The notes beneath the pieces were generated by a model. That model ran no database searches. It had not been told where the DNA came from and saw only the letters and a program-made list of their open reading frames with translations. DNA of 64,000 bases from Filosporella fistucella (Eukaryota; Ascomycota; Leotiomycetes; Helotiales), in the NCBI GenBank assembly GCA_030077755.1, contig JAQJZZ010000018.1, positions 744,001-808,000 on the forward strand, given 5' to 3'. Shown in pieces: positions 23,641 to 35,602 of this stretch (position 1 is the stretch's first letter; every line of letters begins with the position of its first letter). Made by a program: the position numbers and the translations under genes.

Positions 23641-24167
23641 TCTAACTTCGACATCAAGCACAGACGCAATTTCGAATTTTTGCATTCCTATGTGCGACAT
23701 AATTAGCAATCTAATTTGTCAATTGTCTACCTCTTCCGCCTCTTAGACGACACCAATCAAAGGTTCAGCTTCGAATTATTAGTGAAGACGAAATCAAGGC
23801 TCCATTGTACCTACATGGAAAAGCTATGCTTGTTCAGAGACAGAATATGCATGCTATATTCTTGCTAGCACAACCACAGATCAAGCTTCAAACGAGAGCC
23901 CAACTACAAACCAAAGCAAGACTGTCAAACGACCGTGGACGTTATCATATGTAACATGAGGGTAGCAAGCTGGAATCAAACCTGAGCACAAGGTGAACAG
24001 GGTATGGGGGTGGCAAGCAAATGAGCCGAAACAAATACTATTAATATAGCGACCCATACCATAAGAAAAACTGCTATAATTGTCACTCCGAAGTGTGGGC
24101 TAATATATCACTTTAGCGGAACAACAGTTGTGAAACTTCAGCACTGATTGTATTAGATCGTGCCACC
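23641..24167. other. Intergenic region, no supported gene
   Basis: Spacer between the decayed gene and the first small membrane ORF. No domain, repeat or RNA gene seen. Confidence 0.4.
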
Positions 24168-24512
24168 TTATTCCCAATCTTCTTTCGCCTCTCCAATCCA
24201 TCCCTTCGAGCCCGCAAACAGAACTCCCCCAACTATTCCCACTCCAGCTAGTCCACAGAAAACAACGATGGTAATGAACACCGAAGAGCGCATCACGTAT
24301 CTTTTAGCCAATAACTTGTCCCTCTCTGGTAGATAGAGTCTTTCTGCCGGTGCAGAGACGGTATTTCGAAGGGGTTGAGATGAAGAAGGGTCGAGCGCTG
24401 ATATGTTGACTGATTGGTATGAAGGTGGAGATGGTAGCGTTGCCACTGAGAGTTGCACTGTTGCCAGAAGCAAAATAGCGAGGAGAAGCAGGACGGTGAT
24501 GTTGAAACGCAT
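24168..24512 (-). CDS. Small secretory-pathway membrane protein (114 aa), unknown function
   Basis: An uninterrupted minus-strand ORF with a true ATG at 24512. Residues 1-25 form a strong signal peptide (FNITVLLLLAILLLATVQLS...). A Ser/Pro-rich lumenal or extracellular part of about 50 residues follows, then one transmembrane helix (about 78-101, SSVFITIVVFCGLAGVGIVGG...), and a short acidic tail (GEAKEDWE). This predicts a type I single-pass protein. No family recognised. Two even smaller single-pass ORFs follow on the same strand at 24901-25053 and 25558-25797. Confidence 0.55.
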   Translation of the reverse strand: MRFNITVLLLLAILLLATVQLSVATLPSPPSYQSVNISALDPSSSQPLRNTVSAPAERLYLPERDKLLAKRYVMRSSVFITIVVFCGLAGVGIVGGVLFAGSKGWIGEAKEDWE

Positions 24513-24900
24513 CTTTGATTAAGTGAGAATGAGAGTATGTTATTTGGTCTGAGTTGCAAGATCTTTAAGCCTTTGTAACACAACATCATTAAAGAGATTG
24601 TTCTAGTATTTGTAAGATTATTCCTGATTGGACCAGTGTGATTAATATCGATTTACATTGCTTTGACACTAGAGAAATATTTTCCACATCCTTATTGTGA
24701 ATAATCACGATATCAGAATCTCTTGCCAGCCGTGAATAGACCTATGATATGAAAATGCTCCATGTATTTTGTCAAAAGCCAACGTAAGGTGCTTGATTCA
24801 TTAAAGACCCGATGCAATCCAAACTCCAATAATTCACCTTGACTTCCTGATATCTCCACGTATTCACAGTGTCTCCTTATTTCCCCATCCCAAGTGATCA

Positions 24901-25053
24901 TCATACCCTGAATTCATTCGCCAGTCTAAATTCTCTTCGATATCTCCATCGAACGAAGAGGTGCACCACCAGCAGCGGCAGCAGCACGAGATTTAATACC
25001 CCCAGGATTATGACAGCTGCCAGTTCCTTTGCGCCAAGACCTCTCAGTCCCAT
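24901..25053 (-). CDS. Micro-ORF, 50 aa single-pass membrane peptide (uncertain)
   Basis: The first ATG in this open frame is at 25053 (MGLRGLGAKELAAV...). The longer frame upstream has no ATG. One hydrophobic helix of about 22 residues (AAVIILGVLNLVLLPLLVVHLF) is followed by a very basic stretch (RWRYRREFRLANEFRV), predicting the C-terminus in the cytosol. Because it is so short, it is a candidate only. Confidence 0.35.
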   Translation of the reverse strand: MGLRGLGAKELAAVIILGVLNLVLLPLLVVHLFVRWRYRREFRLANEFRV

Positions 25054-25557
25054 ATCGAGTTCGAACTTGTGAGGTGGTAAGCCGTAATTTTTGTGGTGAA
25101 GACGTTTTGGAGTTCGAGTGATTGTGTCCCCGATGTAGCTCACAAGGGGAAGTATGTGGAGAAGTGCGGATCGGAAAAGACTATGTGGGGATCGTAAACG
25201 AGTCAATCAGTTTGCAGTGAGAGTAGATGGGTGACGAGGTGACAAGTTCGCTGAAGGTATGTGCTGAGTAGAGGTTTAAGTTGAGGGTTCGACTTAAATA
25301 GATTGAGGATCTGCTTCCTTAACTTGAATATCTTTTCAATCGCGAAGAGCCTGAATGGCAGACCTTAATAGATTGTTCGAATGGAAGATAAAGGCAACTT
25401 TGTTCTTGAATTGTACACATCTGAATCAATCGAAAGCTCCTATATAATAGTGAATAGAATTCACAGTTTTGAAGTTGGACATTGAAGCCATCGCGCCTAA
25501 ACCAGAGCGAGCGAAAAAGAGCTTTACAATAGTCTCCAATTCCAATGAATCAACCAG

Positions 25558-25797
25558 CTAACGTATCGTATCCCTCGGAACCTCTGATCTAGCATATCTC
25601 AGTGGGTTACCACCATCTCCTGATATGTCCTCCCCTCTTAGAGATCGTCTCCAACGTGGCCAAACCACCCAGATAAATGAAAACAAAACGAGTAATGCCA
25701 TGAATCCTGCAGGTATTCCTAAAGCAATTATTGCACCTCGGCTCCCAATTCGTTCGTCGCTGCGAGATGATATCATAGCATATTGTGGAGGAGGCAT
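25558..25797 (-). CDS. Small single-pass membrane protein, 79 aa (uncertain)
   Basis: Open from ATG 25797 (MPPPQYAMISSRSDERIG...) to a stop at 25558. One membrane helix (about residues 22-46, IIALGIPAGFMALLVLFSFI) is followed by WPRWRRSLRGED, a basic then polar tail. The layout is that of the 24901-25053 micro-ORF: a short polar head, one helix and a basic flank. Length and strand also match, which raises the chance that both are genes. No known family. Confidence 0.4.
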   Translation of the reverse strand: MPPPQYAMISSRSDERIGSRGAIIALGIPAGFMALLVLFSFIWVVWPRWRRSLRGEDISGDGGNPLRYARSEVPRDTIR

Positions 25798-25899
25798 TGC
25801 GGATCGTGTGGATAGCAGTTGAAGACGAGTGTGACTGATTGGACTATCTTTGAAGCTTGTGATACGGCTACTGAAGTGAACAACAAGCAAGGGCGAAAA

Positions 25900-26341
25900 G
25901 TTTATGTAGCTCTCATAAGAAGTTGTAGATCATGGCAGGTTGTCTTCTTTTGTGATTTGTTCTACTGGAAATTATACGAGCTCTAGATATGCGCAAGTGT
26001 CGAGACGTGGTGTTCAAATTTGGATTGAACAGTTTGAACAGGATGTGTTCATAAACCCGGTTCATATTTCTTCGGTACTTCAGCTCTCAGCTTTCAACTC
26101 CCTACTTCCTGTGTGAATAATGTATTCGTGCCATGCATTGTGGTGGTGAGTCAAGACGAAACGCTGAATTCATCTGGATTTGGCTCTTCGAGGCTAGAAC
26201 TTCTATATGGTACTATTGAACATTGCCCTCGGAAATTTGTTAGAGAGGGGACTAGGTATTGGTAAAAGAGAACGCATGCTGTGAAAAAAAAAAGCGTTTA
26301 AATATTGCGCCGCTGACTATCTTTCAACTACCCCCCTAAAA
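25900..26341. other. Intergenic region, no supported gene
   Basis: Spacer between the small membrane ORF and the 3' end of the BTB gene. An A-run at 26283-26292. Nothing else seen. Confidence 0.4.
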
Positions 26342-28250
26342 TCAACCCAATATCACACCGCGCCCAGATTGAATTTCCCCATCTTCACTACCCTCCCTGA
26401 CGTGATATCTTGCCATGGTCATATTCTCCTCACCCTCAATTCCCTTGATATCCTTTTGCATATTGTTCAAATGAGCATCGAAGATGTTCCTTTCCAGCTC
26501 CCATGGGAAGATTTTCTTCATGTCATTGGTGAAATCTTCCACGTTCGCCACACAGACATCAGTGATATATCTGCGCAGTGGATCATTGTTATCTGTGTTG
26601 TCCTATACGTACTGAAATGTTTTGTGTTGAATACGGCCGTCTTCATGGCGCCGCAACTCAAGCATGTCGATCGCATCATTTTGAAGTCGAGGCATTTGTA
26701 GGCGCTTGGCCAGGACCCACAGTCCCATCAGTCGATGTTGATAGGCAGGCATGTTGAATTTATTCAACTGCGGACAGTTAGTCTATTGAGAGAACACAGA
26801 AATGTCACTTACCAGATTCTCAGTGTAGATCCATTGAATGAAGAGACCGAACACTTCTGCATCCACGTCCAAGAGTAGATTTGGTAGTCGTGGACTTTCT
26901 CCAACCATATTGAATTCGGCTGCAAGAATAGGGCAGTGCCATGCAAGAAAGTCCCTGTAAATTGCAAAAATATTATCTCCTAGTTGAACATGCACAACAT
27001 GTGCATGTGGCTTCCTACTCAAATTTAGCACTGCTTTACCACTGTGAAGAATACCCTTACAATAAAGTTGGCTTTTCTCCGGTCGCAAAATTGGATGGCG
27101 AAGCAAAAACGCGGTTGGTGTTGCCAGTGGCGGAGTTAATAGCGAGGACGAATTGAATTTGGCGATTGGCGTCAATGGTGGTGGTATCAGTGGCGACGAG
27201 AATTTCCCTGAAGATGCAGTGGCACTAATACCACTCATCTGTAGAAAAATTAGCAAAGATTACTCCAAACACTTTTTGAGTATATCTTACATCTGTCTCT
27301 ACTGCGGTCCTCCAACTCCTTCTTCAATCTCGTCTCCTGACTAGGTTGGATCTGCAATTTCCTCGACGCCTTCGCTCTTTGCAATGGGGTTCTTACTTTC
27401 CTGGTAACTATGGACTTTGGTTTGCGTCTTTCCAGAGAGTACATAATCGCCAGATCATTGTCCGGAGTTTGATTGCTGTCTTTGAGGCTCTGACTTTATT
27501 TGATATTGACTCTTTGTAGTTTCTTTGGCTTGGGCTCATTCTTCTCCTGTGATACTATGTTGGCTCCAGCATTGTCTGGTTCAGCTAGGACTGAAAATGT
27601 AGAACCTAGCCCTGGTGAGGTTTCTCTTGACCTAGCAGTAGTTGGCGCTCCTAACTCAGGAGAAGTACTTCTCGAACGAGCGGCCTCCGTAGGTCTTTCT
27701 GGTAAAGCTTGGCTGAGAGCTCTTTTCAGAGACGCAACTGCTACGTTCTGACTGTCATATCTGATGGTCCTGCTGCCTAGGCGAACACCAGAGAAAGCAA
27801 CCAATCCATTTCTCCATGTGTAGTAGTTTACAACACCAGGGTTACTTCTTGTCAAAATTCCGAGATCGGAATAGTTCATAGACGTTTCTGCGTTTGTTGT
27901 CTGAGGTTCTTCACAATAGTGAGAGCTTTGTGCGTCATCATCTGTATAGGAAGTGATATCAATGACTAGTGAGGGTCTTGCTGTTTTCTTCGCAGACGGC
28001 GGTGGGGTCAATAGACTTGCTGAGTTTCCTTCGCTCCGATTTGGCGATTGAATGTTTTTCTCTTGACCTGGCTGGATGGTGATGGCGTTGTAGAGACGAA
28101 TAGTGAAGGTGAATGCAATGATGGTATTGATGATTTTCGGCTGGATACTATGGAACCAGATCTCGAAGCTGAACGGAAACCTAAATCTGGGAACGTGATT
28201 GCCTTTTCTTGTGTTCCCAAAGTCTTGAGGTCGTTTGAAGGTGCATCCAT
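26342..28250 (-). CDS. BTB/POZ domain protein, six-exon model
   Basis: Exon model: 28250-28149, 28071-27556, 27489-27291, 27207-26813, 26767-26613 and 26570-26342, giving 531 residues with the frame kept through every junction. Introns are 77, 66, 83, 45 and 42 bp. The last two have strong signals (GTAAGT with ACTAAC branch; GTACGT with CGCAG). The first two donors (GTATCC, GTATCA) are weak, so the N-terminal half is less sure. An alternative is a shorter protein starting at ATG 27444 or 27238. The BTB fold is visible in HAHVVHVQLGDNIFAIYRDF, LAWHCPILAAEF and AEVFGLFIQWIYTENL, followed by helices (PAYQHRLMGLWVLAKRLQMP). BTB domains mediate dimerisation and link substrates to cullin-3 ligases. 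The N-terminal part is disordered and Ser/Pro-rich with a repeated ARSRxTSPxLG motif. Confidence 0.7.
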
Positions 28251-31200
28251 TTTTGAAGACTGAACCAAGCAAAGCTGAGAATTGTTGAGAGTTGAAGGTA
28301 ATTTGAAGAGGACTTGGGGAAGGATGGTCTGGGGAAAGCGTCTTGAAGATGGACCACTCTTGAATAAACAGCCAGAACAGTCCAGATCCTCTGTTGTGAA
28401 TTTGTTATCATGAGTGCTCTTCGAAGGCGAAGGATGAATAAGGGAAAAAGATGTGGAGAGTAGAGTAGTTTCGAAACCTCTTTTTTGGGGAGGCCGGGAA
28501 TGTTTTTGCTTGTGTAAATGAAAAAGCCGGAGGATGGGGGAAGGAAGTTGGTCCTCGGCCAGAGGGTCTGTAAGTTGAAGTTGAGAGTGTAAGAATCCGA
28601 TTTTGCGAAGATGTAGGCAGCTGAAGGAAGATCAATTGAGTAGTGCAAATATTTGAATCCCAAAGGACAGAAGAATAGCCAACTTTCAAGAGTTGCTGTA
28701 TCGAGAACATATCCAACGATTGGATATTGCAGGTTTTCGGGGACATGTGAAAAGATGTGTATCAAAGAGGTGACTAACGCAAAGGAAAGGGAAGCAGCAA
28801 AACAAAAATCGTTACAGTGCAATTACTTCACTGATAAGCTGAGACTTTGAGGTGAAAAGGGAAGGAGCAAGGAATTTGAAGTTGACTTTTGAAGCTTCAG
28901 CACGCTGCAGGTAGGCGTGACAAAAACCCAAACTTTGCCGCTAAGCAGGAATAATCAATACATCAGTCAAACACAAGAAGACAGTGACCTTCAGGTGAAT
29001 GTAACGTCCGAGGCAAGAACAAATTTTCGTAAAGCAGAGATGTGGGGTACTTTGAAATCATAAGAAGCAATGCAATAGTAGCAGAAATAATTAGATTTAG
29101 TGAATACTATATTTCTGCTCGCCAAGCGGAAGAAGATACAAGTTTGCAAATAATATTAAAGACCCTTCCTGATGATCTCTGTTAGAAGAGACGTATTCCA
29201 TACAAAATCTCAAGCCTGAAGATTAACTGCCAGTCCATAGCCATTTCCACAGGGGCTTTACACGTGACCGACTTATAATTTGATCCAGGTAGTTTTACCA
29301 GCAAGCTTACCTAACAGGTTCTAACCGATTGACTCGATCAAGGAGGTCTCCTTTGAAAAAAATAAATCATAGAAATAATCTATACATATTCGTGTCCTTT
29401 ATTCTCCCTAGACCTACTCACCCCTAACAAGCTCACGTGATCAAATGTTTACCTCCCGCTTAAAGTACCTAGATTGTATCTCACTGACCCTCGCAAGCCA
29501 ATCTTAAAGCGTTCTCCACAACCCTCAAATCCCATCTCTCCCTTTATCCTTCCTTCGACTTCCCTTATCCATACCTTTTTTCCCATCACGTATCTCCCAA
29601 CTCTAATTCCACTCACCCGTTTCTCGTTACCAATTCTCAGACCCTACCACCTGAGTGCAAGGAAACTACTTTTCCGAGGCTATATAACTTCGTTTCGGCC
29701 CGTTTCCCGAGCTAGGGATTTTGGTCAAGGAAGTTTAGATTGATCAATGATATAAAAGTAAGAAGGCACTACTCTGTATACTGTTTTACTAATCTATTAA
29801 CAACTCATTTATACTTACCAAACTAAAGCTAGCCTTGAAAGGTACCTAGAAAATGACTCCCTGTAACACAACTTTCAGCCTTCAAATATATCTAATAATC
29901 CCTCATCTCTCTAATCAAAAAAGATAAAAGCACACTCTCTTATCTGTCCCACACAACCCAAAAATAAAATTCAAATCAACCAAGCCAACCACACCAAACC
30001 CAAACATCACCTCAAACATCCTCCTTCAAATCCTTCCATTTTCCATCCCTCCTGAATCCCTCTCGCAAAACCAACTCCAAAATCCACCACTCTCGGCCCC
30101 AACACGGCCAAACCTAATTGCCCTCAATTCCCACCGCTAAACCACCTAGCTAGCGTCTACCTCCACCTCCACCTATTTACCCCACAACCCCAGCCGTACC
30201 CATACCTTACAACCCTGCACACCCCACTTCCCGGAGAAAGCCCGCATCAGGCCACGCGACCCAGGGACACGGAGATGTTTCCTCATGGGTAGATGGATGT
30301 TTACCACTAGTCTGGAGGAAGGAGAAGGTTCCTTTCTTTCTCGTGTTTTGTTTCCTGTTTGTGTGGGTGGGAGGGTAAGGGAGGGAATGGAAGGGGAAAG
30401 GAAGGCTTGGTAGATTAGGGTAAGGGAGGGGAGTAGAGGAGTTGAGGAGAGCAGGTAAGTTCTTCCGCGGGGAAATATACTAGATTCTCTGTGTCTGAGG
30501 TTAGTTTCGTGTGCTGGGATGAATACATATGGTGTGAATAGATCATTGAACTGGAATCAAAGAAGAACGAGGAAAAGAGAAACATGTGACATTCTCTCGT
30601 TAATCTATTCAGAGACATAGGTATCTATACGTAGATAGATACCTATACGCGCGATCGAATCCGGGGAACTCTGCCTTCGGTCCGTATAGCCTAGATATGT
30701 GTACATCCATCCGGTACCAAACCACGCGCATCACGAGTACATCGATGCCACACTCCACATTTTGTCCTTTGACAGCTGCGAGGCCGTACCTATGCATTGC
30801 ATGCCCTCCACACCCGCAAAATGAAAGCTTAGATTTGCTGTTAGAACGCTTGTTTTATATGAAAGTAGGCAAGAGATTGATAAATAGACAAGATTTGATA
30901 TTCGACAAACATTTACATTTTCTATTGATATGGTATAGCACCAGCACCTATAAAAAACGCCATGGCTAGCCATTCCCATTCGATCCTTTCAATTCAATTC
31001 AATTCCTCACATTCCCCTTCCTTCTTCCATGACTCAACATCCATCATCAACAACTCAACAAGTATACCCTACATTAAACATCTTATCTATTTTCCGCCTG
31101 TTTTCCAATGAAACTGCTCTTTATACCATAATACCTTATATCATTCTGTCTCATCTCCTTGTAATAGCGATAGAATTGTCGCATGCCTATATCTTCCTAT

Positions 31201-31535
31201 CCTTCCTAGATAAAGATAGACACATCGTAGAATGAAGATAGGCAAGAAGTGAGAATCCCAGAAGTGTGGTGTATGTAACGGAACAGGGTGTGAAAAGTCA
31301 GGGTATCGTACTATTATTCGGAACAGAAGCCGAATATGCGTGAGAGCTTGTATACGGAAAATTTGATGGTTGGTGATGGTATGTATAGGTGTGTGTTCGT
31401 ACCAGATCCACGGAAAATAAAAGGTGGCGTCACCATAAGTTCTCGTCTCGTCATCAGACATACCCCATTCAGTGGGATCATCCTCATTCGTCATATCTCC
31501 CATTTATGCGTTGGAGGCGTCGCGCTGACATTGGC
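28251..31535. other. Long intergenic region between BTB and RasGEF genes
   Basis: About 3.3 kb with no supported gene. It covers the upstream region of the BTB gene and the 3' end of the RasGEF gene. The part 29.9-30.2 kb is C/A-rich and 30.3-30.45 kb is G-rich. A short repeated string (aggtatctatacgtagatagatacctatacg) near 30618-30650 forms a partial inverted repeat. ORFs here (28181-28822, 28408-28746, 30415-31503) lack domain and codon character. Confidence 0.5.
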
Positions 31536-34500
31536 TCAGAGGAAGCCAGACTCAGCTAGAACCCTATATTTCCACAAAACTGGTAAGCACGTTTCTTTCA
31601 TTGCCCCACTATCGTGAGTGACGATAAAAAAAGGGTCTTAAGTGGCTTGCTTGCAGGCGTTCTTAATTGGTTGCATAGAGGAGATCATAATATAGCATAA
31701 CCGCCATAATGGGAAACCTGTGCCAGACTAACATACCTCACTATCTTTTCATCTTCCCTCTCACGTGGCTCTACTGCCAAACTCTTTTCATACATCTCAT
31801 GTACATCCCCTGCAGCTTGCATATTGGTTAAAATGTAATCTTGCAGTTCAGGTACCGGTTGTAATGGGTATGGGACATTCTGGTATTGTTGAATTTCACG
31901 AATAACTCCAGCTGTTTTCGACCGTTTGTCAAAGTTTATCAAAGCAGTCTTCTTCATGATTGATGGGATACCATCTTCAATGAATGTGAGATCAGTGAGG
32001 TAAACACCTGTTGATGTGAGTTTTAGTTATCGGATAGAATCATTAGTACTAACCGAAGAAGGGAATACAAGGCGGGTTTGCAAGGTGCAATGTCTCTCTG
32101 TACTCTCCAAAGTTCTTGGTACTTCCCATAAGTCTTCGCATAGATTCCAAGATAGCTGTATTCTTTGCTGGTACTTGGTCCCATGTTCTCTTCAGTCGAT
32201 GAATTGGTGCTGTACCAAGAGCAGAGATGATGGATGTTAAAGTTGAGTAATTGTTCATTTGGCGACATTTCTAAAAAGTTAGATGAGTAAATCAAAGCTT
32301 GAGGATGGAACTTACATCAGCAACCTGAACAAAGTGTTTGATCACTACAACACGTTTCTTGACATCAAGTTGGGTCAAAATCATCTCAGCCACCCAGTTT
32401 GTCAACTGATTTGAATGAAGAATCAAAGCCTTGACATTCGGAGCCGGTTCAGGATCACCCTCGCCGACCTTCTTCTGCCAGGTCTTGTTTAGACACTCAG
32501 TCGGTTTGATCTTTCCGTATAGTTTCGATTCCACGATTGTCAACTGGCGAGCAAATTCCGTCACATCTATATCTAAGAACTTAAGTTTCTTCATGTTCTT
32601 TGGCATGATTGGCTGAGGAGTTGACTGATTGAAAGTCAAAACAAGTCTCTTGGCAGTGGTGTCTTGTCCGCGTAATCTTTGCTCCAATACTGTCATCAGA
32701 GGGCCTGAACCGGGAGTCTCGGTGGTCTTGACGGTGTCTCGGGCGAAGGTGTATACGTCTCGAATAAGCGCCTTTGTTTCATCACTTTGATCCTCCATCC
32801 AGAAGTTGTCAAACCAACTTTTCAGAATATTCACCACACGGAATCGGATTGGCTTTTGCTTGCGATCTCTCCATATTTCGTAATCTGACTGTGCCATTCC
32901 CTCAGGAGGCTGGATCTGGAAACGGATAACAAGTAGCTCGAAAAGTTCGCGAGCTGAAGTGAAAGAACGATATGTAAGCAAGAAAGTGTTGTTGAAATTA
33001 GAGTCCAGTTTGTCGTGACGAGTAAGTTGCTCCACAAGTGCAATCAAAGTACCACCCCTTAATTGAGGCGGTTGGACTTTGACGTCGTATGAAATGTCAT
33101 CCTCATGATCAAGCTTCAAGAAATCTGGAGTATCATCGAGTGGCTGACTAACAGGATCTCTGCGAGGAGTCGGCTCCTCTCCAAAGAATTTTCTGACCTT
33201 AGAATTCTCGCCTTTGCGATAGTTCGCAGCTGGATCGTTATCAGAATATGATTGAGATGTGGTTATACCTGCCAAACCCTGTCTCAACATCGGCCTGGAA
33301 TCTGTTCGCTGGTGTGAACGTTCAAATGGTGCACTATCACCCCTTCTTGGGTCTCGAGGCCTGCTGTCGTCCCGAGGAGGAGGCTGAACCTCTTGCTGTA
33401 ACGCCATCTGTACCTGCTCCCCCAGAAGTTGAAGCGAGAAGCCAATATGTGAGGAATTCGTCTCGAGCAGTTTCGCGCACTGCCGTACATAATTGAGTCG
33501 GGCTTCCAAAGATTCACCTCTGACTTCTGACCATTCATCTGCGAGTGGACCAGTTACTGCTTGACAGCCAAGAATCAAATCCGAAATATTGTCGTACAAA
33601 TTCTGCTTGTATGCTGCAAAATCGACCAATTGTGGGTTCTGAAAGCTGTTTCCAAGGCTTGAAAGATTTATCGACTCTACCGCTGCCACCCATGGCTTGA
33701 ACATTTCCAAAACCTTCTTTGCAGCTGTGCAGACATTATTTCCAATGACTTCGTGCCTGTATGGTGATATTATCTTTTCTGTGACGATCAGATGCTCCTC
33801 CAGTTTCCTGATACTCGAAATCAGCATTCTCTTCAGCTCATCTAGTCTGTCCATCAGATTGGCGTCTAAAGTGACAGTTGGCTCAATAACACCTTCATCC
33901 TCTTCTAGAAGTTTGGAGTTTATAGGATCTCGAGAACCGAGACCATTGTTTTGCCAACTTCCTGCTGTAGTGCTACCCAGGACGAAACCAGGCAAGAGCC
34001 TTGGAATCTCTTCACCCTTTTGTTGTCGCGCAACCTCAACATAGCTGAAAACTCCCTGAAGAACCCCATCGGCTTCCTGCAGGCACTTCTGGTAGGACTC
34101 AGCTGTTGCCAGATCTGCGGCAGCAATGTGAGAAGATATAACCAATTTTGAGAACTTTGACATCATATCCCGGAAATGTGGATACAAAGCCTTGTTCGTT
34201 GATATGATCGATGGCTGTCCTGAGTGGTTGTCGGTAGTACCCGATCCCGCTGCCAGAAGCAGTCGCAGATGATCCGATATGTCTTCCGCTCTCCGCACAT
34301 ATTCCGAACGATCATTATTGTTAATTGCCTCCTTGTACCTATCCACCGCCCGTTTCATATTGCCTACCAATCTTGTCCATGTCAATTGGGCAGCAGTTCC
34401 ATCGTCGAAGAATGACCGAGGCAGTGTTGCAGCATGTGGTGGACCAAGTGAGGGGTTTGTGAAGGAGGTGGCGGAGGGGCCTATGATAGGCATAGATGTG

Positions 34501-35602
34501 ACCATGGACAAATTCGGATTGGAAAATGGATCTGCTCGTGACCTTGTAATGGGGGACATGCCATTTATCGAGTCCATAGAGGTTGCAGGAGAAATACCAT
34601 CAGAAGCAAGTGACCTCCGATTTCGAGGCTGCAGATGTTAGTAGAGGATGAGGAATAGGGAAGAATAATTACATAGGAACTTCTGGAGGCTAGCATAAGT
34701 GATTCGCCCTCCAATTCAGAAGCAGAGTTACCATCAGAATCGTCGTCTTCATCCTGCATGTAACCTCGAGCCATCATTTCAGGTGGGGGTCTCGTCTTCT
34801 CCGGAATATTCACATTCATGCGATCGCGAGGTCCGTTCTCAGTCGCGGATGAGGGAGATTCCAATGGTAACTCCATACTACTCTCGCCCGTTTCTGTATT
34901 GAAGTAAAATAGCCTTCCATCTGGAGTGGCTTGTGGTATCCAGAAATCTGCTCTTGTCCGTTCATCATTGTTTGTTCCCTCGATCGGTAATTGTGTCAGA
35001 TCATCCCGTTCCGAGTCTGCCTCCTCTTCATCAAAGGACTCTTCAAACTCCTCTGCAGATTCCTCCTCTTCCTCTACCTCCTCATCATCTGCATCTCCCG
35101 ATAGCCCATTCTGATTACCATCCAATATATCTTCGGGATTCGGTATAATCTGACAGTAATTACTTGGGAACCAGCCTCGGACACCATTGATGACCCCATC
35201 CCACCATCCACTTTCTAATTGTGTGATGACAGTAATAACATCTCCTTCATGAAAACTCAGACTCGTCCGATCATCAGCCTCATAGTCATACAACGCACGC
35301 ACGAATATCATCGGCTGCGGCGCGTTCCCCAATAATCCATTCATCAGAGGCGGTGATCTGCGCTTTGCGGCGGCTCGCGACTTTTGCGCGGCTGCAAAGG
35401 ATGAGGTCGAAGATGGCGAATATTGACCGTTGGAACGACGTGGGGATGAAGTTCTTAGCGGACTCTCCTCGGTGTATTGTACCACTGATTCGGCGACTTG
35501 GTTCGAAGTGGACGCGTAATTATTGAACGACTGGGTATTCTGCTGATCAGGAAAGATGCCGTTACTCCTCAAAGTCATAAGCATCGTGATGTTGGTCGAC
35601 AT
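31536..35602 (-). CDS. cdc25: Ras guanine-nucleotide exchange factor, Cdc25-type (SH3, RasGEF-N, RasGEF), five exons
   Basis: Exons: 35602-34673, 34628-32316, 32270-32054, 32007-31737 and 31563-31536, giving 1252 residues. Introns are 44, 45, 46 and 173 bp, and all junctions are in frame. An SH3 domain lies at about residues 100-153 (ALYDYEADD...GWWDG...GWFPSNY). A WW-like segment follows (FWIPQATPDGRLFYFNTETG), after an acidic run. The middle holds a long helical region, then the RasGEF N-terminal domain (GGTLIALVEQLTRHD, NTFLLTYRSFTSARELFELL). The catalytic domain follows (FLDIDVTEFARQLTIVESKL, then CRQMNNYSTLTSIISALG, then GVYLTDLTFIEDG). The last exon codes only nine residues plus stop and gives the conserved end ESGFL. 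The protein loads GTP on Ras at membranes and feeds cAMP/PKA and MAPK signalling in growth and morphogenesis. Confidence 0.95.

Noticed and set aside
28251..28822. Upstream extension of the BTB gene
   Set aside because: Open frames exist but lack Met-initiated coding character. Considered leader or promoter.
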